DNA of 64,000 nucleotides from Amycolatopsis australiensis. Lineage in GTDB: Bacteria; Actinomycetota; Actinomycetes; Mycobacteriales; Pseudonocardiaceae. Location of the stretch: assembly GCF_900119165.1 (NCBI RefSeq), contig NZ_FPJG01000006.1, forward strand, positions 8,718,001 to 8,782,000. The letters are read 5' to 3'. Position 1 is the first letter of the stretch. Each line of letters opens with the position of its first letter. Made by a program: the position numbers and the translations under genes. This document shows, piece by piece, positions 52,037 to 60,632 of the stretch. The notes beneath the pieces are model-generated. The model had not been told where the DNA came from. It saw only the letters and a program-made list of their open reading frames with translations, and did no database searches.

Positions 52037-53656
52037 CTAACTCTTCGCCGGGGCCGCCGGCGCGAACCAGCCGAGCCACCCCAGGACGACCCCGGCCACG
52101 ACGACGACGGCGATGATCCAGACCGGCCGCAGCCGGGCCTTGACCGTGAGCAGGTAGACCCCGGCGGTGACGAGCACCGGCAGCAGGAACGGCAGCAGCT
52201 CGTCGAGCCGGTCCTGGATCGCGACCGACTGGGTCACCGGCTGCCCCTGGACGGTGGTGGTCTGCCGGTAGGTCAGCGTGGTGACGACCTTGACGATCGA
52301 CGGGATGAACCCGCCGAGCACGACGAACCCGAGCACGGTCGCGCCCTGGGCGACGCGGGCGAGCGCCCCGGCGGCGAGGTGCCCGGCCAGCCGTTTCCCT
52401 TCCCGGTAGGCGAAGCCGAACTGCCAGCGCCGCACGAGCGCGTACGGCACGAGCACCATCACCGCGGCGAAGGCCGGGCCGAGCCAGTTGCCCTGCAGCG
52501 CCCACGAGGCACCCATGGTGAAGACGATGCTGTTGTACAGCGCGAAGACGACCGTGTCGCCGATGCCGGCCATCGGGCCCATCAGCGCGACCTTGGTGCT
52601 CGCGGCCGACTGCGGCGTGCCCGCCTCCTCCAGTGCGACGGTGGAGCCGAGGATCAGCGGGCCGCCGATGAGCACCGAGGTGTTGAAGAACTGCAGGTGC
52701 CGCTGCAGGCCGGCGGCGTAGCCCGCCTGGTCCGGGTAGAGCCGGCGCAGCGCCGGTTCCATCGCGTACGCGAACCCGAGCGCCTGCATCCGCTCGTAGT
52801 TCCAGGAGATCTGGCTCGCCCAGAAGTACCGGCGGAACACCCGCCGCAGGTCCTGCTTGGTCAGCCGGGAGTCCACTGTGGACTCCTCGGCGGTGCTTTC
52901 CGGGACGGCGATCGCCGGCTCGTCGCGCTTGAGCGTCACGTACAGCATCGCGACCGCGACGCCGACCAGCGCGATCCCGAGCAGCGGAAGGTGCAGGTAG
53001 GCGAACGCGACGAACCCGATCAGCAGCAGGTACCAGTACCGCGACAGCTCCATCATGCCGAGCAGCAGCGCGAACCCGACCGCGGGCAGCAGCGCGCCGG
53101 CGAGCGTCATGCCGTGCACGAACCCGGCCGGGATGCTCGCGGTGATGTCCTTGACCAGCCCGCCGGACGCGGCGAGCGCGGCGAGGAACGTCGGGATCGC
53201 GCGCACCGCGACCCACGGCACCAGGCTGATCCAGTGGATCGCGGCCAGGCCGCGCGCATTGCCTTCGGCGGCGTAGCCGTCGGCCCGGTGCACCAGCGCG
53301 GTGGTGATGATCTTGCCGACCGGGTCCAGCGTGGACAGCAGGATCGCCGCCGGCAGCCCGACGCCGATCCCGATCGCCGCCTGCGCGGCCGGTTCGCCGG
53401 CGGCACCGGCGGCCAGCGCGGTGCCGACGATCGCGCCGGTCTGGTAGTCCGGGATGGTCGCGCCGCCGTAGGTGTAGACGCCGAGCGAGGCCAGCTCCAG
53501 CGTCGCGCCGACCAGCAGGCCGAGCAGCGGGTGCCCGACGATCAGCCCGGCCACCGAGCCGGCGATCAGCGGGCGCTGGGCGTAGATGAGGAACGGGCCG
53601 AGCCCGTCGTAGGTGCAGTAGATCGCCCAGAGGGTCAGGGCCAACGCGACGAGCAT
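52037..53656 (-). CDS. PTS EIIC-EIID fusion, mannose/sorbose family
   Basis: 539 residues from ATG at 53656. Residues about 1-250 are the EIIC channel part (YAQRPLIAGSVAGLIVGHPL, GATLELASLGVYTYGGATIP). A charged linker (about 250-262) leads to an EIID domain (LRRVFRRYFWASQISWNYER, STKVALMGPMAGIGDTVVFA) and C-terminal spans. In most mannose-class systems EIIC and EIID are separate proteins, so this is a natural fusion. It lies between EIIB (7-nt gap) and EIIA. The sugar is unknown. Confidence 0.94.
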   Translation of the reverse strand: MLVALALTLWAIYCTYDGLGPFLIYAQRPLIAGSVAGLIVGHPLLGLLVGATLELASLGVYTYGGATIPDYQTGAIVGTALAAGAAGEPAAQAAIGIGVGLPAAILLSTLDPVGKIITTALVHRADGYAAEGNARGLAAIHWISLVPWVAVRAIPTFLAALAASGGLVKDITASIPAGFVHGMTLAGALLPAVGFALLLGMMELSRYWYLLLIGFVAFAYLHLPLLGIALVGVAVAMLYVTLKRDEPAIAVPESTAEESTVDSRLTKQDLRRVFRRYFWASQISWNYERMQALGFAYAMEPALRRLYPDQAGYAAGLQRHLQFFNTSVLIGGPLILGSTVALEEAGTPQSAASTKVALMGPMAGIGDTVVFALYNSIVFTMGASWALQGNWLGPAFAAVMVLVPYALVRRWQFGFAYREGKRLAGHLAAGALARVAQGATVLGFVVLGGFIPSIVKVVTTLTYRQTTTVQGQPVTQSVAIQDRLDELLPFLLPVLVTAGVYLLTVKARLRPVWIIAVVVVAGVVLGWLGWFAPAAPAKS

Positions 53657-53663
53657 GCTCCGG

Positions 53664-54140
53664 CTACAGCCCTTTCCGGTCGAGCAGGGGAACGAATTCC
53701 GCGGGTTTGTCCTGGGGCATCAGCTGCGTGACGAGCGGGACGCCCGCCGCCGCGAGCTTGCGGTAGCCGTCGGCCTCGTCCGCGGTGACCGCGATCGAGC
53801 GCGTGACCATCGTGTAGGCGGTGCCCGGCCGGGGCGCGACGTTGCCGACGTTGACGATCTCCGGCCGCAGCCCGCCGTCGACCAGGCGGAAGGCGTCTTC
53901 GGGGTGCTTCGCCAGGATCATGACGTCCGCGGCCACCGGCGCGGCCAGCGTGGCCTCGACCGTCAGCACCTCGGTGGGCAGGCCGCGCGCGGCCTGCGGG
54001 AGCAGCATCCGCTGCAGGTCGTCGGCGGCCACTTCGTCGTTGCAGACGAGCAGCCGGCGCACGCCGAGCCGCCGGGTCCACGCGACCGTGACCTGCCCGT
54101 GGATCAGCCGGTTGTCGATCCGGACGTGTGCCCCCGCCAT
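53664..54140 (-). CDS. PTS EIIB component, mannose/sorbose family
   Basis: 158 residues from ATG at 54140. RIDNRLIHGQVTVAWTRRLG has the phosphorylated His14; LVCNDEVAADDLQRMLLPQA and VNVGNVAPRPGTAYTM follow the family pattern. First gene of the operon EIIB-EIICD-EIIA-ceramidase-fold hydrolase; GGGAGGAG precedes the start. Confidence 0.95.
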   Translation of the reverse strand: MAGAHVRIDNRLIHGQVTVAWTRRLGVRRLLVCNDEVAADDLQRMLLPQAARGLPTEVLTVEATLAAPVAADVMILAKHPEDAFRLVDGGLRPEIVNVGNVAPRPGTAYTMVTRSIAVTADEADGYRKLAAAGVPLVTQLMPQDKPAEFVPLLDRKGL

Positions 54141-54165
54141 AGTTCTCCTCCCGGCCAGGAGACAG

Positions 54166-54181
54166 ACTGGTGCGTACCAGT
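54166..54181. promoter_or_regulatory. DasR-like operator upstream of PTS operon
   Basis: ACTGGTGCGTACCAGT has the perfect half-sites ACTGGT and ACCAGT around 4 bp, the pattern bound by HutC-type GntR regulators such as DasR. It is 26 bp before the EIIB start. A related GGTATATACC palindrome lies at 54312-54321. Confidence 0.8.
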
Positions 54182-54219
54182 ATCTGTGTCAACACTGCCC
54201 GTGACCGGGGGCCGGAACC

Positions 54220-54284
54220 GGGGCTTCGCGCGGCCGACGGAAGGACCCCTCAGACCTTCCGTCGGCCCGCGTACGCGAAGCCCC
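54220..54284. repeat. 65-bp long imperfect inverted repeat between divergent genes
   Basis: GGGGCTTCGCG then CGGCCGACGGAAGG (54220-54244) pair with CCTTCCGTCGGCCCG and, after a short bulge, CGCGAAGCCCC (54255-54284). The result is about 25 bp of stem with a 10-nt loop (ACCCCTCAGA). It lies upstream of both flanking genes, where terminators are not expected. Confidence 0.85.
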
Positions 54285-54307
54285 CTCGATTCACCCGGAC
54301 CCTCCCA

Positions 54308-54326
54308 TAAAGGTATATACCAGTAT
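54308..54326. promoter_or_regulatory. Second GntR half-site palindrome and AT-rich promoter-like stretch
   Basis: AAAGGTATATACCAGTATG contains the palindrome GGTATATACC with one extended ACCAGT arm; it is unusually AT-rich for this genome. It may be a second regulator site or a -10 region of the PTS promoter or of the divergent gene. Confidence 0.45.
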
Positions 54327-54481
54327 GGACGTCCGGGTTCGGCTGTCAAGACCCGTACCGCTCAGCGGATCGGAAGATCGTTTTCGGTCGTGTGATCGAA
54401 AAATGTGCCGGGTGCCGCCGGGAAACGCGCAACCTGCCCGCGCCCCCGTCGTTAACGGTGCGTCAGTTCAGGGGAGGAACC

Positions 54482-55426
54482 ATGCCTGCCGTCAGATCGA
54501 ACATCGTCCCGCTGCGGCACGCGCGCCCGGGAGTGGTCGCGTACGTGAAGAGCCCGGCGGAGTGGTTCGTCTCGAACTGCGGCTGGATCCAGGGCAGCGA
54601 GGGCGTGGTCCTGGTCGACACCTGCGGCACCGAGCAGGCGACGCTGGAGCTGGTGCGCGACGTCCGCAAGTACGCGGGCGAGCAGGAGCTGACGGTCGTC
54701 GTCACGCACGCGCACGGCGAGCACCACAACGGCGTCGGGGTCGCGCTGCGCGACGGCGGGACGGCGCTGGCCGCGCCCGGCAGCGTCGAGCTGGTCAAGG
54801 CCGGCCCGCAGACCTACGGCAACGTCTTCACCTACACCCAGTGGGGCGTGCTGGAGCCGCCGGAACCGTCGGCGGTCCGCGCGGTGCCGGGGTGGCGGCG
54901 GCTGGACCTCGGCGACGCGGTCGCCGACGTGGTGGCGGTGCCCGGCGTCGCGCACACCGCGGGCGACCTGGTGGTGCACGAGCCGCGCTCGGGCACGCTG
55001 TTCACCGGCGACCTGGTGTCCATCGGCGACACGCCGCTGGCGGTGCACGGCTCGGTCCCCGGCTGGCTCGACACGCTCGACTGGCTGCAGGACACCTTCC
55101 GCCCGCGCACGGTCGTGCCCGGCCACGGCCCGGTGGCGACCCCCGGCCACAGCGCACTGCACGCGATGCGCGTCTACCTGGAGTGGCTGCTGGAGATGAC
55201 CGCGCGCCAGCGGGACTTCACGAAGCTGGCGCACCAGGCGTCGCTGCGCTGGCCGTCGTGGCGCAACCCGGAGCGGCACATCGGCAACCTGATGCGCGCG
55301 TACGCGGACCAGCACGGCCGCAAGCTCGACGTGGATCTGGCGATCGACGCGGTCCTCGCCGCGGCGGGCGGCCGCATCGACCTGGACTGCGTGCTGGGCG
55401 GCGAACCGGTCCGCCGCATCTCGTAA
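54482..55426 (+). CDS. Metallo-beta-lactamase-fold hydrolase
   Basis: 314 residues from ATG at 54482, behind GGGGAGGAACC. The metal motif is THAHGEHHNG (His76, His78, Glu80, His81): the usual Asp of HxHxDH is Glu. Further ligands are GVAHTAGD, FTGDLVS and PGHGPVA. There is no signal peptide. Relatives include SdsA-like, lactonase and quinoprotein-relay-type hydrolases, so the substrate is open. It is divergent from the PTS operon across 341 bp. Confidence 0.9.
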   Translation: MPAVRSNIVPLRHARPGVVAYVKSPAEWFVSNCGWIQGSEGVVLVDTCGTEQATLELVRDVRKYAGEQELTVVVTHAHGEHHNGVGVALRDGGTALAAPGSVELVKAGPQTYGNVFTYTQWGVLEPPEPSAVRAVPGWRRLDLGDAVADVVAVPGVAHTAGDLVVHEPRSGTLFTGDLVSIGDTPLAVHGSVPGWLDTLDWLQDTFRPRTVVPGHGPVATPGHSALHAMRVYLEWLLEMTARQRDFTKLAHQASLRWPSWRNPERHIGNLMRAYADQHGRKLDVDLAIDAVLAAAGGRIDLDCVLGGEPVRRIS

Positions 55427-55470
55427 CCGCTTCACACCCGCGCGGCGGGGCCGGGGGTCATCATGGATCC

Positions 55471-56277
55471 GTGCGGATCACGGCCTGGTGGCGCGGCATC
55501 AGCCCGCGACGGCGGCTGCTGCTGAGCGGTGCCGGCGCCGCCGTGGTGACCGTGCTCGTCGCGGCCGTCGCCGCCACCACCGGGACCAGTGCCGCGCCGC
55601 GCACCGGCGTCCCCGACCAGAGCCGGCCCGGCCCGGTGCTGCTCGTCCCCGGCTACGGCGGCGGCCAGGGCGGCCTCGACGTGCTCGCCGCCCGCATCCG
55701 GCAGGCCACCGGCCGCAGCACCGAGGTCCTCACCCTGGCCGGCGACGGCACCGGCGACCTGCTCGAGCAAGCCGGCGTTCTGGCCGAAGCCGTCGAACGG
55801 GCGTACGCACGCGGAGCGCCTTCGGTCGACGTCGTCGGCTACTCCGCCGGCGGTGTCGTCGCCCGGCTGTGGGTCAGCCGCGAAGGCGGTGACCACCAGG
55901 CCCGCCGGGTCGTGACGCTCGGCGCGCCGATGCACGGCACCGGCCTCGCCGCGGCGGGCACCGCGCTCGACCCGGGTGCCTGCCCCGTCGCGTGCCGCCA
56001 GCTGGCGCCCGGCAGCTCGCTGCTGCAGGAGCTGGCGAAGGAGCCGATCCCGGCCACCCTGCCGTGGCTGTCGGTGTGGACCGAACGCGACGAGACCGTC
56101 ACCCCGCCGGACTCGGCCCGGCTCGACGGCGCGGTCAACGTCGCCCTGCAGCAGGTCTGCCCCGGCAACCAGGCCCGGCACGGCGACCTGCCGACCGACC
56201 CCGCCGTCACCGCGCTGGTCCTGCAAGCCCTCGGCACCACGCCACTCGAAGCGCCGGCCGGGTGCCTCAGCTCGTGA
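55471..56277 (+). CDS. Secreted lipase/esterase (alpha/beta hydrolase)
   Basis: 268 residues from GTG at 55471. The N-terminus VRITAWWRGISPRRRLLLSG then AGAAVVTVLVAAVAAT acts as signal or anchor. The lid-less lipase core starts PVLLVPGYGGGQGGLDVLAA; the nucleophile elbow is VVGYSAGGVVARLWV, with an Asp in WTERDETVTPP and a C-terminal His in QARHGDLPTD. Two Cys (GACPVACRQ) may form a bond, with others near the end. It resembles class-2 actinobacterial lipases. The end overlaps the convergent ABC permease by 11 bp. Confidence 0.88.
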   Translation: MRITAWWRGISPRRRLLLSGAGAAVVTVLVAAVAATTGTSAAPRTGVPDQSRPGPVLLVPGYGGGQGGLDVLAARIRQATGRSTEVLTLAGDGTGDLLEQAGVLAEAVERAYARGAPSVDVVGYSAGGVVARLWVSREGGDHQARRVVTLGAPMHGTGLAAAGTALDPGACPVACRQLAPGSSLLQELAKEPIPATLPWLSVWTERDETVTPPDSARLDGAVNVALQQVCPGNQARHGDLPTDPAVTALVLQALGTTPLEAPAGCLSS

Positions 56278-57109
56278 CGTCCTTCGTCGCGAAGTTCGCC
56301 CACGCGGCCCCGAAGAACACGACGATGTAGCCGGCCTGCAGCAGCAGCCCGTGGTCGATGTTGCGCCACAGCACCGGATCGCGGAAGAAGTCGATCCAGG
56401 ACAGCCAGTAGTGCGTCGGCAGGTACGGCTTCACCGACGCCGCCGCGTCCAGGGTCTCCAGCACCGAGCTGGTGATCAGCACGGCCAGCCCGCCCAGCGC
56501 GGCACCGAGCGCCGAGTCGGTCAGCGTGGAGAGGAACACCGTGATCGCGGCGAACCCGAGCATCGACACGACGATGTACGAGACGGCGCCCAGCAGCCGC
56601 AGGCCCAGCGCGGACGAGCTGAGCGACTGCCCCGACAGCGACGTCACGCCGCTCGGCTGCCCGCCGGGCCCGGCGACCCCGGGCGTCCCGCCGGTGCCGA
56701 ACAGGATCACTCCGAGCACGAGCGACGTCAGCACGACGATCACGATCGCCGCCGTCACGTAGACCGCCAGCGCCACCAGCTTCGCGCCGAGCAACCGGGT
56801 CCGGCCGACCGGGCGCACCAGCAGGTACCGCAGCGTGCCGCCGGACGCCTCGCCGGCGATCGCGTCGCCCGCGACCACCGCGACCGCGATCGGCAGGAAC
56901 AACGGCAGCACCAGCGCGAGCGCGGCCGCCGGGAACAGCGCGCCGTCGCTCACCACGGCCGAGAGGAACGCCCCGCCCTGACCCGGCGGCGGCGCGAAGT
57001 CGGCCGTCGCCAGGAAGACGCCGACGATCGCGGGCAGCAGGCACAGCAGCAGCACGCTGACCCACACCCGCGGCCGCAGCGCGAGCTTCCGCAGCTCGAC
57101 GCCGATCAT
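56267..57109 (-). CDS. ABC-2-type permease
   Basis: 280 residues from ATG at 57109, overlapping the ATPase stop (ATGA). It begins MIGVELRKLALRPRVWVSVL, the usual ABC-2 start, and has six spans including a GDAIAGEASGGTLRYLLVRP VGR loop typical of the family. A Gly/Ser/Thr-rich loop near residues 140-165 is probably outside. It forms an exporter with the ATPase. Third gene of a three-gene operon. Confidence 0.93.
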   Translation of the reverse strand: MIGVELRKLALRPRVWVSVLLLCLLPAIVGVFLATADFAPPPGQGGAFLSAVVSDGALFPAAALALVLPLFLPIAVAVVAGDAIAGEASGGTLRYLLVRPVGRTRLLGAKLVALAVYVTAAIVIVVLTSLVLGVILFGTGGTPGVAGPGGQPSGVTSLSGQSLSSSALGLRLLGAVSYIVVSMLGFAAITVFLSTLTDSALGAALGGLAVLITSSVLETLDAAASVKPYLPTHYWLSWIDFFRDPVLWRNIDHGLLLQAGYIVVFFGAAWANFATKDVTS

Positions 57110-58017
57110 CCGGCCGCGCCGAACCGGTCCGACCCCGGACCCGTCACGTCGAGGACGACCTGTTCGAGCGTCCGCTGTTCGGCCTGGATCGACCGCACGC
57201 GCACGCCGGCTCCGACGAGCAGCGCGTTCAGCGCCGCCGGGTCGCCGTGCCGGATGACCAGGCGATCGCCGTCGCGGGACTCCAGCTGCCCGTCGAGCAC
57301 CGTGGCCGCCGCCGCCGCGTCCGGCGTGCCGACCAGCACCCGGCCGGTCGCCGCCCGCAGCGTGGCCAGCTCTTCCTCCAGCACGAGCCGGCCGCGGTCG
57401 ACGACCCCGACGCGCGTGCACAGCTGCTCGACCTCGGCCAGCAGGTGGCTGGACAGGAACACCGTGGTGCCGGCCCGGTTCAGCTCGGCCAGCAGCTCCC
57501 GGATCTCCTTGATGCCCTGCGGGTCGAGGCCGTTCGTCGGCTCGTCGAGGACCAGCAGCCGGGGTTGCCGCAGCAGCGCGCCGGCGAGCCCGAGGCGCTG
57601 CCGCATGCCCAGCGAGTACGCCTTCACCGGCCGCCGGTCGACCCCGCCCAGCCCGACCCGGTCGAGGGCCTCCTCGATCCGGCGCCGCCGGGTCCGCCGG
57701 CCACCACCGCGCCCGGCGGCGTCGAGCAGCGCGAGGTTCCGCCGTCCGGACAGGTGCGGGTAGGCGGCCGGGCCCTCGACGAGCGCGCCGACGTCCGGCA
57801 GCACTTCGGCGACCCGCTTCGGCACCGGCTTGCCCAGCACCTCGATCTCCCCGCTGGTCGCGTAGACCAGGCCGAGCAGCATCCGGACGAGCGTGGTCTT
57901 GCCCGAGCCGTTCGGGCCGAGGAAGCCGTATCGATCGCCTTCGCGGACGGCCAGGTCGACGGCGTCGACGGCCACGGTGGTCCCGTAGCGCTTGGTCAGC
58001 GCGCGCGTGACGATCAT
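57106..58017 (-). CDS. ABC transporter ATP-binding protein
   Basis: 303 residues from ATG at 58017. Walker A GPNGSGKTTLV, signature YSLGMRQRLGLAGAL, Walker B LLVLDEPTNGLDP, and SSHLLAEVEQLC with the switch His. The C-terminal extension (about 215-303) is of the type found in bacitracin/drug exporters. The start overlaps the preceding gene's stop (ATGA). Confidence 0.95.
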   Translation of the reverse strand: MIVTRALTKRYGTTVAVDAVDLAVREGDRYGFLGPNGSGKTTLVRMLLGLVYATSGEIEVLGKPVPKRVAEVLPDVGALVEGPAAYPHLSGRRNLALLDAAGRGGGRRTRRRRIEEALDRVGLGGVDRRPVKAYSLGMRQRLGLAGALLRQPRLLVLDEPTNGLDPQGIKEIRELLAELNRAGTTVFLSSHLLAEVEQLCTRVGVVDRGRLVLEEELATLRAATGRVLVGTPDAAAAATVLDGQLESRDGDRLVIRHGDPAALNALLVGAGVRVRSIQAEQRTLEQVVLDVTGPGSDRFGAAG

Positions 58018-59141
58018 CGGCCGCTCCGGCGCGGCCGGGACAGCTCGTCGGCGACCGTCTTCAGCACTTCCGGTGTCACGGTCCCGGCCAGCAGGTACGT
58101 GCGGCGGTAGACCGGCGAGCGGACGATGGCCAGCGACAACGGCGTGATCGACAGCTGGACCACGCTCCCGGCGGCCAGCTTGACCTGTACCGCGCCGGCC
58201 TTCCCGGCGGCTTCGGCCGCCGCGTTCCCGACCGCGCGGGGCACGGCCACCACCGCGAACGCGGCCAGCCCGGTGCCGTAGAGGGCGGCGCCCTCGACCC
58301 CGCCGAAGTCCGAGGACACCACCGGGCGGCCCGCCAGCGTCGGCGGCAGCTCGACCTGGCCCAACGCGCCGAGGACGGCCGAGACGTCCGGCGCGCTCGC
58401 GACGGTGAAGCCCGAGCCGGGCACCGGCCGCGGCGCCTCGACGACCGGGGCCGTCTGCGCCAGCTGCCGGAACTCGGTGACGAGGATCGGGGCGCGCTGC
58501 CCGCGGGCGCTCACCTCCACGCGCACCGGCAGGCCGGTCGCGGGATCGGCCCAGACGTCGACCTGCCCGATCGTCGTGGCCGGGTCGGCGGGCACGAGCC
58601 GCAGCCCGGACGCGGCGACCCCGGCGACGTTCCGCCCGGGCAGCGCGGTCACCGGGTCGCCCTGCGCCGCACGGAGGATCCGGCGCGCGAGCTCGGGCGG
58701 CAGCAGGTCGCCGGCGCGCGGCAGCCGGACGGCGGGCTCGCCGATCAGCTCGGTCAGCGTGTCGTCGCCGTAGTCCCAGGTGTATTCGCCGTCGGGCAGC
58801 CGGGAGACGTCGTGCTCGCCGGCGGTGCCGAGGATGTCGACGCGGTAGCGGTCGGGCCCGGCGTACCACGCGCGCATCGGCGTCCGCATCGAGAACAAGG
58901 CGGTGACCGGCGCGAGGTTCGGCAGCTCCGGCAGGGCGAGCGAGCCGGCGCTTTCGGCGTAACCCTGGTAAGGCCGTCCGGCGGACTGCAGCACCAGTGC
59001 CCGCAACCGCGCGGGGTCGACGGACGCACCCGCCGGCGCCAGCGCGGCGACGACCGACGGCAAGGCCACGAGCACCACGGCCACGGCGGCGACGACCGCC
59101 CACCGGCGCCGCTTTTCGTGCCGCACCACCGAGGGCGTCAT
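58014..59141 (-). CDS. Exported MucB/LolA-like protein linked to ABC exporter
   Basis: 375 residues from ATG at 59141, chosen because GAGG sits 8 bases upstream; GTG 59150 and ATG 59147 are alternatives. The basic head and span RRRWAVVAAVAVVLVALPSV are a signal-anchor. The body resembles the LolA/MucB beta-barrel half: RPYQGYAESAGSLALPELPN, a central Tyr/Asp-rich AWYAGPDRYRVDILG and WDYGDDTLTELIG, then VDVWADPATGLPVRVEV. It may bind a lipid or monitor the exporter's cargo. First gene of the operon. Confidence 0.85.
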   Translation of the reverse strand: MTPSVVRHEKRRRWAVVAAVAVVLVALPSVVAALAPAGASVDPARLRALVLQSAGRPYQGYAESAGSLALPELPNLAPVTALFSMRTPMRAWYAGPDRYRVDILGTAGEHDVSRLPDGEYTWDYGDDTLTELIGEPAVRLPRAGDLLPPELARRILRAAQGDPVTALPGRNVAGVAASGLRLVPADPATTIGQVDVWADPATGLPVRVEVSARGQRAPILVTEFRQLAQTAPVVEAPRPVPGSGFTVASAPDVSAVLGALGQVELPPTLAGRPVVSSDFGGVEGAALYGTGLAAFAVVAVPRAVGNAAAEAAGKAGAVQVKLAAGSVVQLSITPLSLAIVRSPVYRRTYLLAGTVTPEVLKTVADELSRPRRSGR

Positions 59142-59159
59142 CGGCATCACCTCTTCGTC

Positions 59160-59590
59160 CTTTGTACGCCATGGTCGCGGGCACCGGCTGGGTCAGCCGC
59201 TCAGGACTTCCCGCGCACCCCGCACCTCGCGCCGGCGACCGCCTCGCCTTCTTCCACGGAACCGCCTTGCTGTGGCGGGCGGCTACCCGGCCGCCCGGCG
59301 GTTACTCGACGCGGGTGAACCGGCGGATTCTCCCGCCACCGCCGGACGACCACGTCGACTACCGCGCCGCTGCCCTGGTCTACATGCGCGCCGGCACCTC
59401 ACCCGGGCGGCGAGGGGTGGCTGGCGCTGCCGGACCTCGCGGAACACCACGGCCTGCGCACGCGCGACGAACTGCCCGGCTGACCGCGGCGGCGGGACTG
59501 CGCGTGGTGACGCGGGCGGACACGCCGCCACTGCACCCCCGCGCGCTCGACCCGCCGACCCGCTGCACCGGGCCAGGGCCGCGGAAGTGA
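59160..59590 (+). other. Degenerate 430-bp stretch, no confident gene
   Basis: Short plausible segments occur in different plus-strand frames (LAFFHGTALLWRAA; YPAARRLLDAGEP; DDHVDYRAAALVYMRAG; EGWLALPDLAEHHGLRTRDE then LPG and a stop). They suggest a frameshifted remnant of one protein. I cannot name the family. Confidence 0.35.
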
Positions 59591-59605
59591 CGTCGCACTG
59601 GCGGC

Positions 59606-60484
59606 TCAGTCCTTAGTGGACACCAGGCCCGCGACCGCCTCGACGGCTTCCCGTGTCTCGCGGACGTTGTGGGCGCGGAAGACCGCGGCACCGGCGTGCG
59701 CCGCGATCGCCGTCGCCGCGAGGGTGCCCGCGAGGCGGTCGTGGGCTTCGACGTCGAGGGTCTCGCCGATGAGGTCCTTGTTCGACAGCGCGACGAGCAC
59801 CGGCCAGCCGGTCGCCACCAACCGGTCGAAGTGCCGGAGCAGCTCCAGGCCGTGGCGGGTGCTCTTGCCGAAGTCGAAGGTCGGGTCGACGAGGATGCCT
59901 TCGCGCGGTACGCCGGCCGCGACGGTCCGCTCGGCGGCCGCGGTCAGCTCCGCGACCACGTCCGCGACGACGTCGTCGTAGCGCGGCCAGAACGGCCGCT
60001 CCGGGGTCGGCGCGGGGTACGGGTCGGTCCGCACCGGCATGCCTCCGACGTGCGAGCACACGTAGCCCGCGCCGAACTCGGCGGCGACCTCGACCAGCTC
60101 CGGGTCGGCGCCGGCCCAGGTGTCGTTGAGCAGGTCGGCACCGGCCTCGCAGACCCGGCGGCCCACCTCGTGCCGCCACGTGTCGACGCTGATGACCAGG
60201 CCCGGGTGGCGTTCCCGCACCTCGGCGACGAACGGCACGACCCGCCTGCTCTCCTCGTCGACGTCGACTTCGGGGCCCTCGCCCGCCTTCACCCCGCCGA
60301 TGTCCACGATGTCGGCGCCCGCCTCGACCGCGCGGTCGACCGCGTCGCGGGCGGCGTGCCCGGCGAAGGTCGCGCCCTTGTCGTAGAACGAGTCGGGGGT
60401 GCGGTTGACGATGGCCATGACCAGCGCGCGGTCGCCGGGCATGCGACGGCCGCGGAAGACCATCTCCGGCCGGTGTGACGTCAT
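59606..60484 (-). CDS. FolP2-like dihydropteroate synthase homologue
   Basis: 292 residues from ATG at 60484, with AGGGTGAG upstream. The TIM barrel carries IVNRTPDSFYDKGATFAGHA (substrate loop), VDIGGVKAGEGPEVDVDEES, LISVDT-like VISVDTWRHEV, LLNDTWAGADPELV and LVDPTFDFGKSTRHGLELLR. The GGVKAG variant (classical DHPS has GGESTRPG) matches the second actinobacterial paralogue FolP2, which in Mycobacterium tuberculosis lacks DHPS activity. A role outside folate synthesis is therefore likely; no folate genes adjoin. Confidence 0.92.
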   Translation of the reverse strand: MTSHRPEMVFRGRRMPGDRALVMAIVNRTPDSFYDKGATFAGHAARDAVDRAVEAGADIVDIGGVKAGEGPEVDVDEESRRVVPFVAEVRERHPGLVISVDTWRHEVGRRVCEAGADLLNDTWAGADPELVEVAAEFGAGYVCSHVGGMPVRTDPYPAPTPERPFWPRYDDVVADVVAELTAAAERTVAAGVPREGILVDPTFDFGKSTRHGLELLRHFDRLVATGWPVLVALSNKDLIGETLDVEAHDRLAGTLAATAIAAHAGAAVFRAHNVRETREAVEAVAGLVSTKD

Positions 60485-60632
60485 GCCACTCACCCTGCCA
60501 GGTCACGACCGGGCCCGGAACGGCGCCCGCCGTCACCCGGCCGCCTCATCGGTGACTCACAGGCTCTGTGAAGTCACTGTGGATCGGCGTTCCCGTGCTG
60601 CCGGATCGCCGCCGCTGTGGTGATCTGGACGG

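Noticed and set aside
54325..56277. One 650-residue protein covering the MBL and lipase genes
   Set aside because: Its first 380 residues are an out-of-frame shadow of the MBL gene; the lipase begins at GTG 55471.
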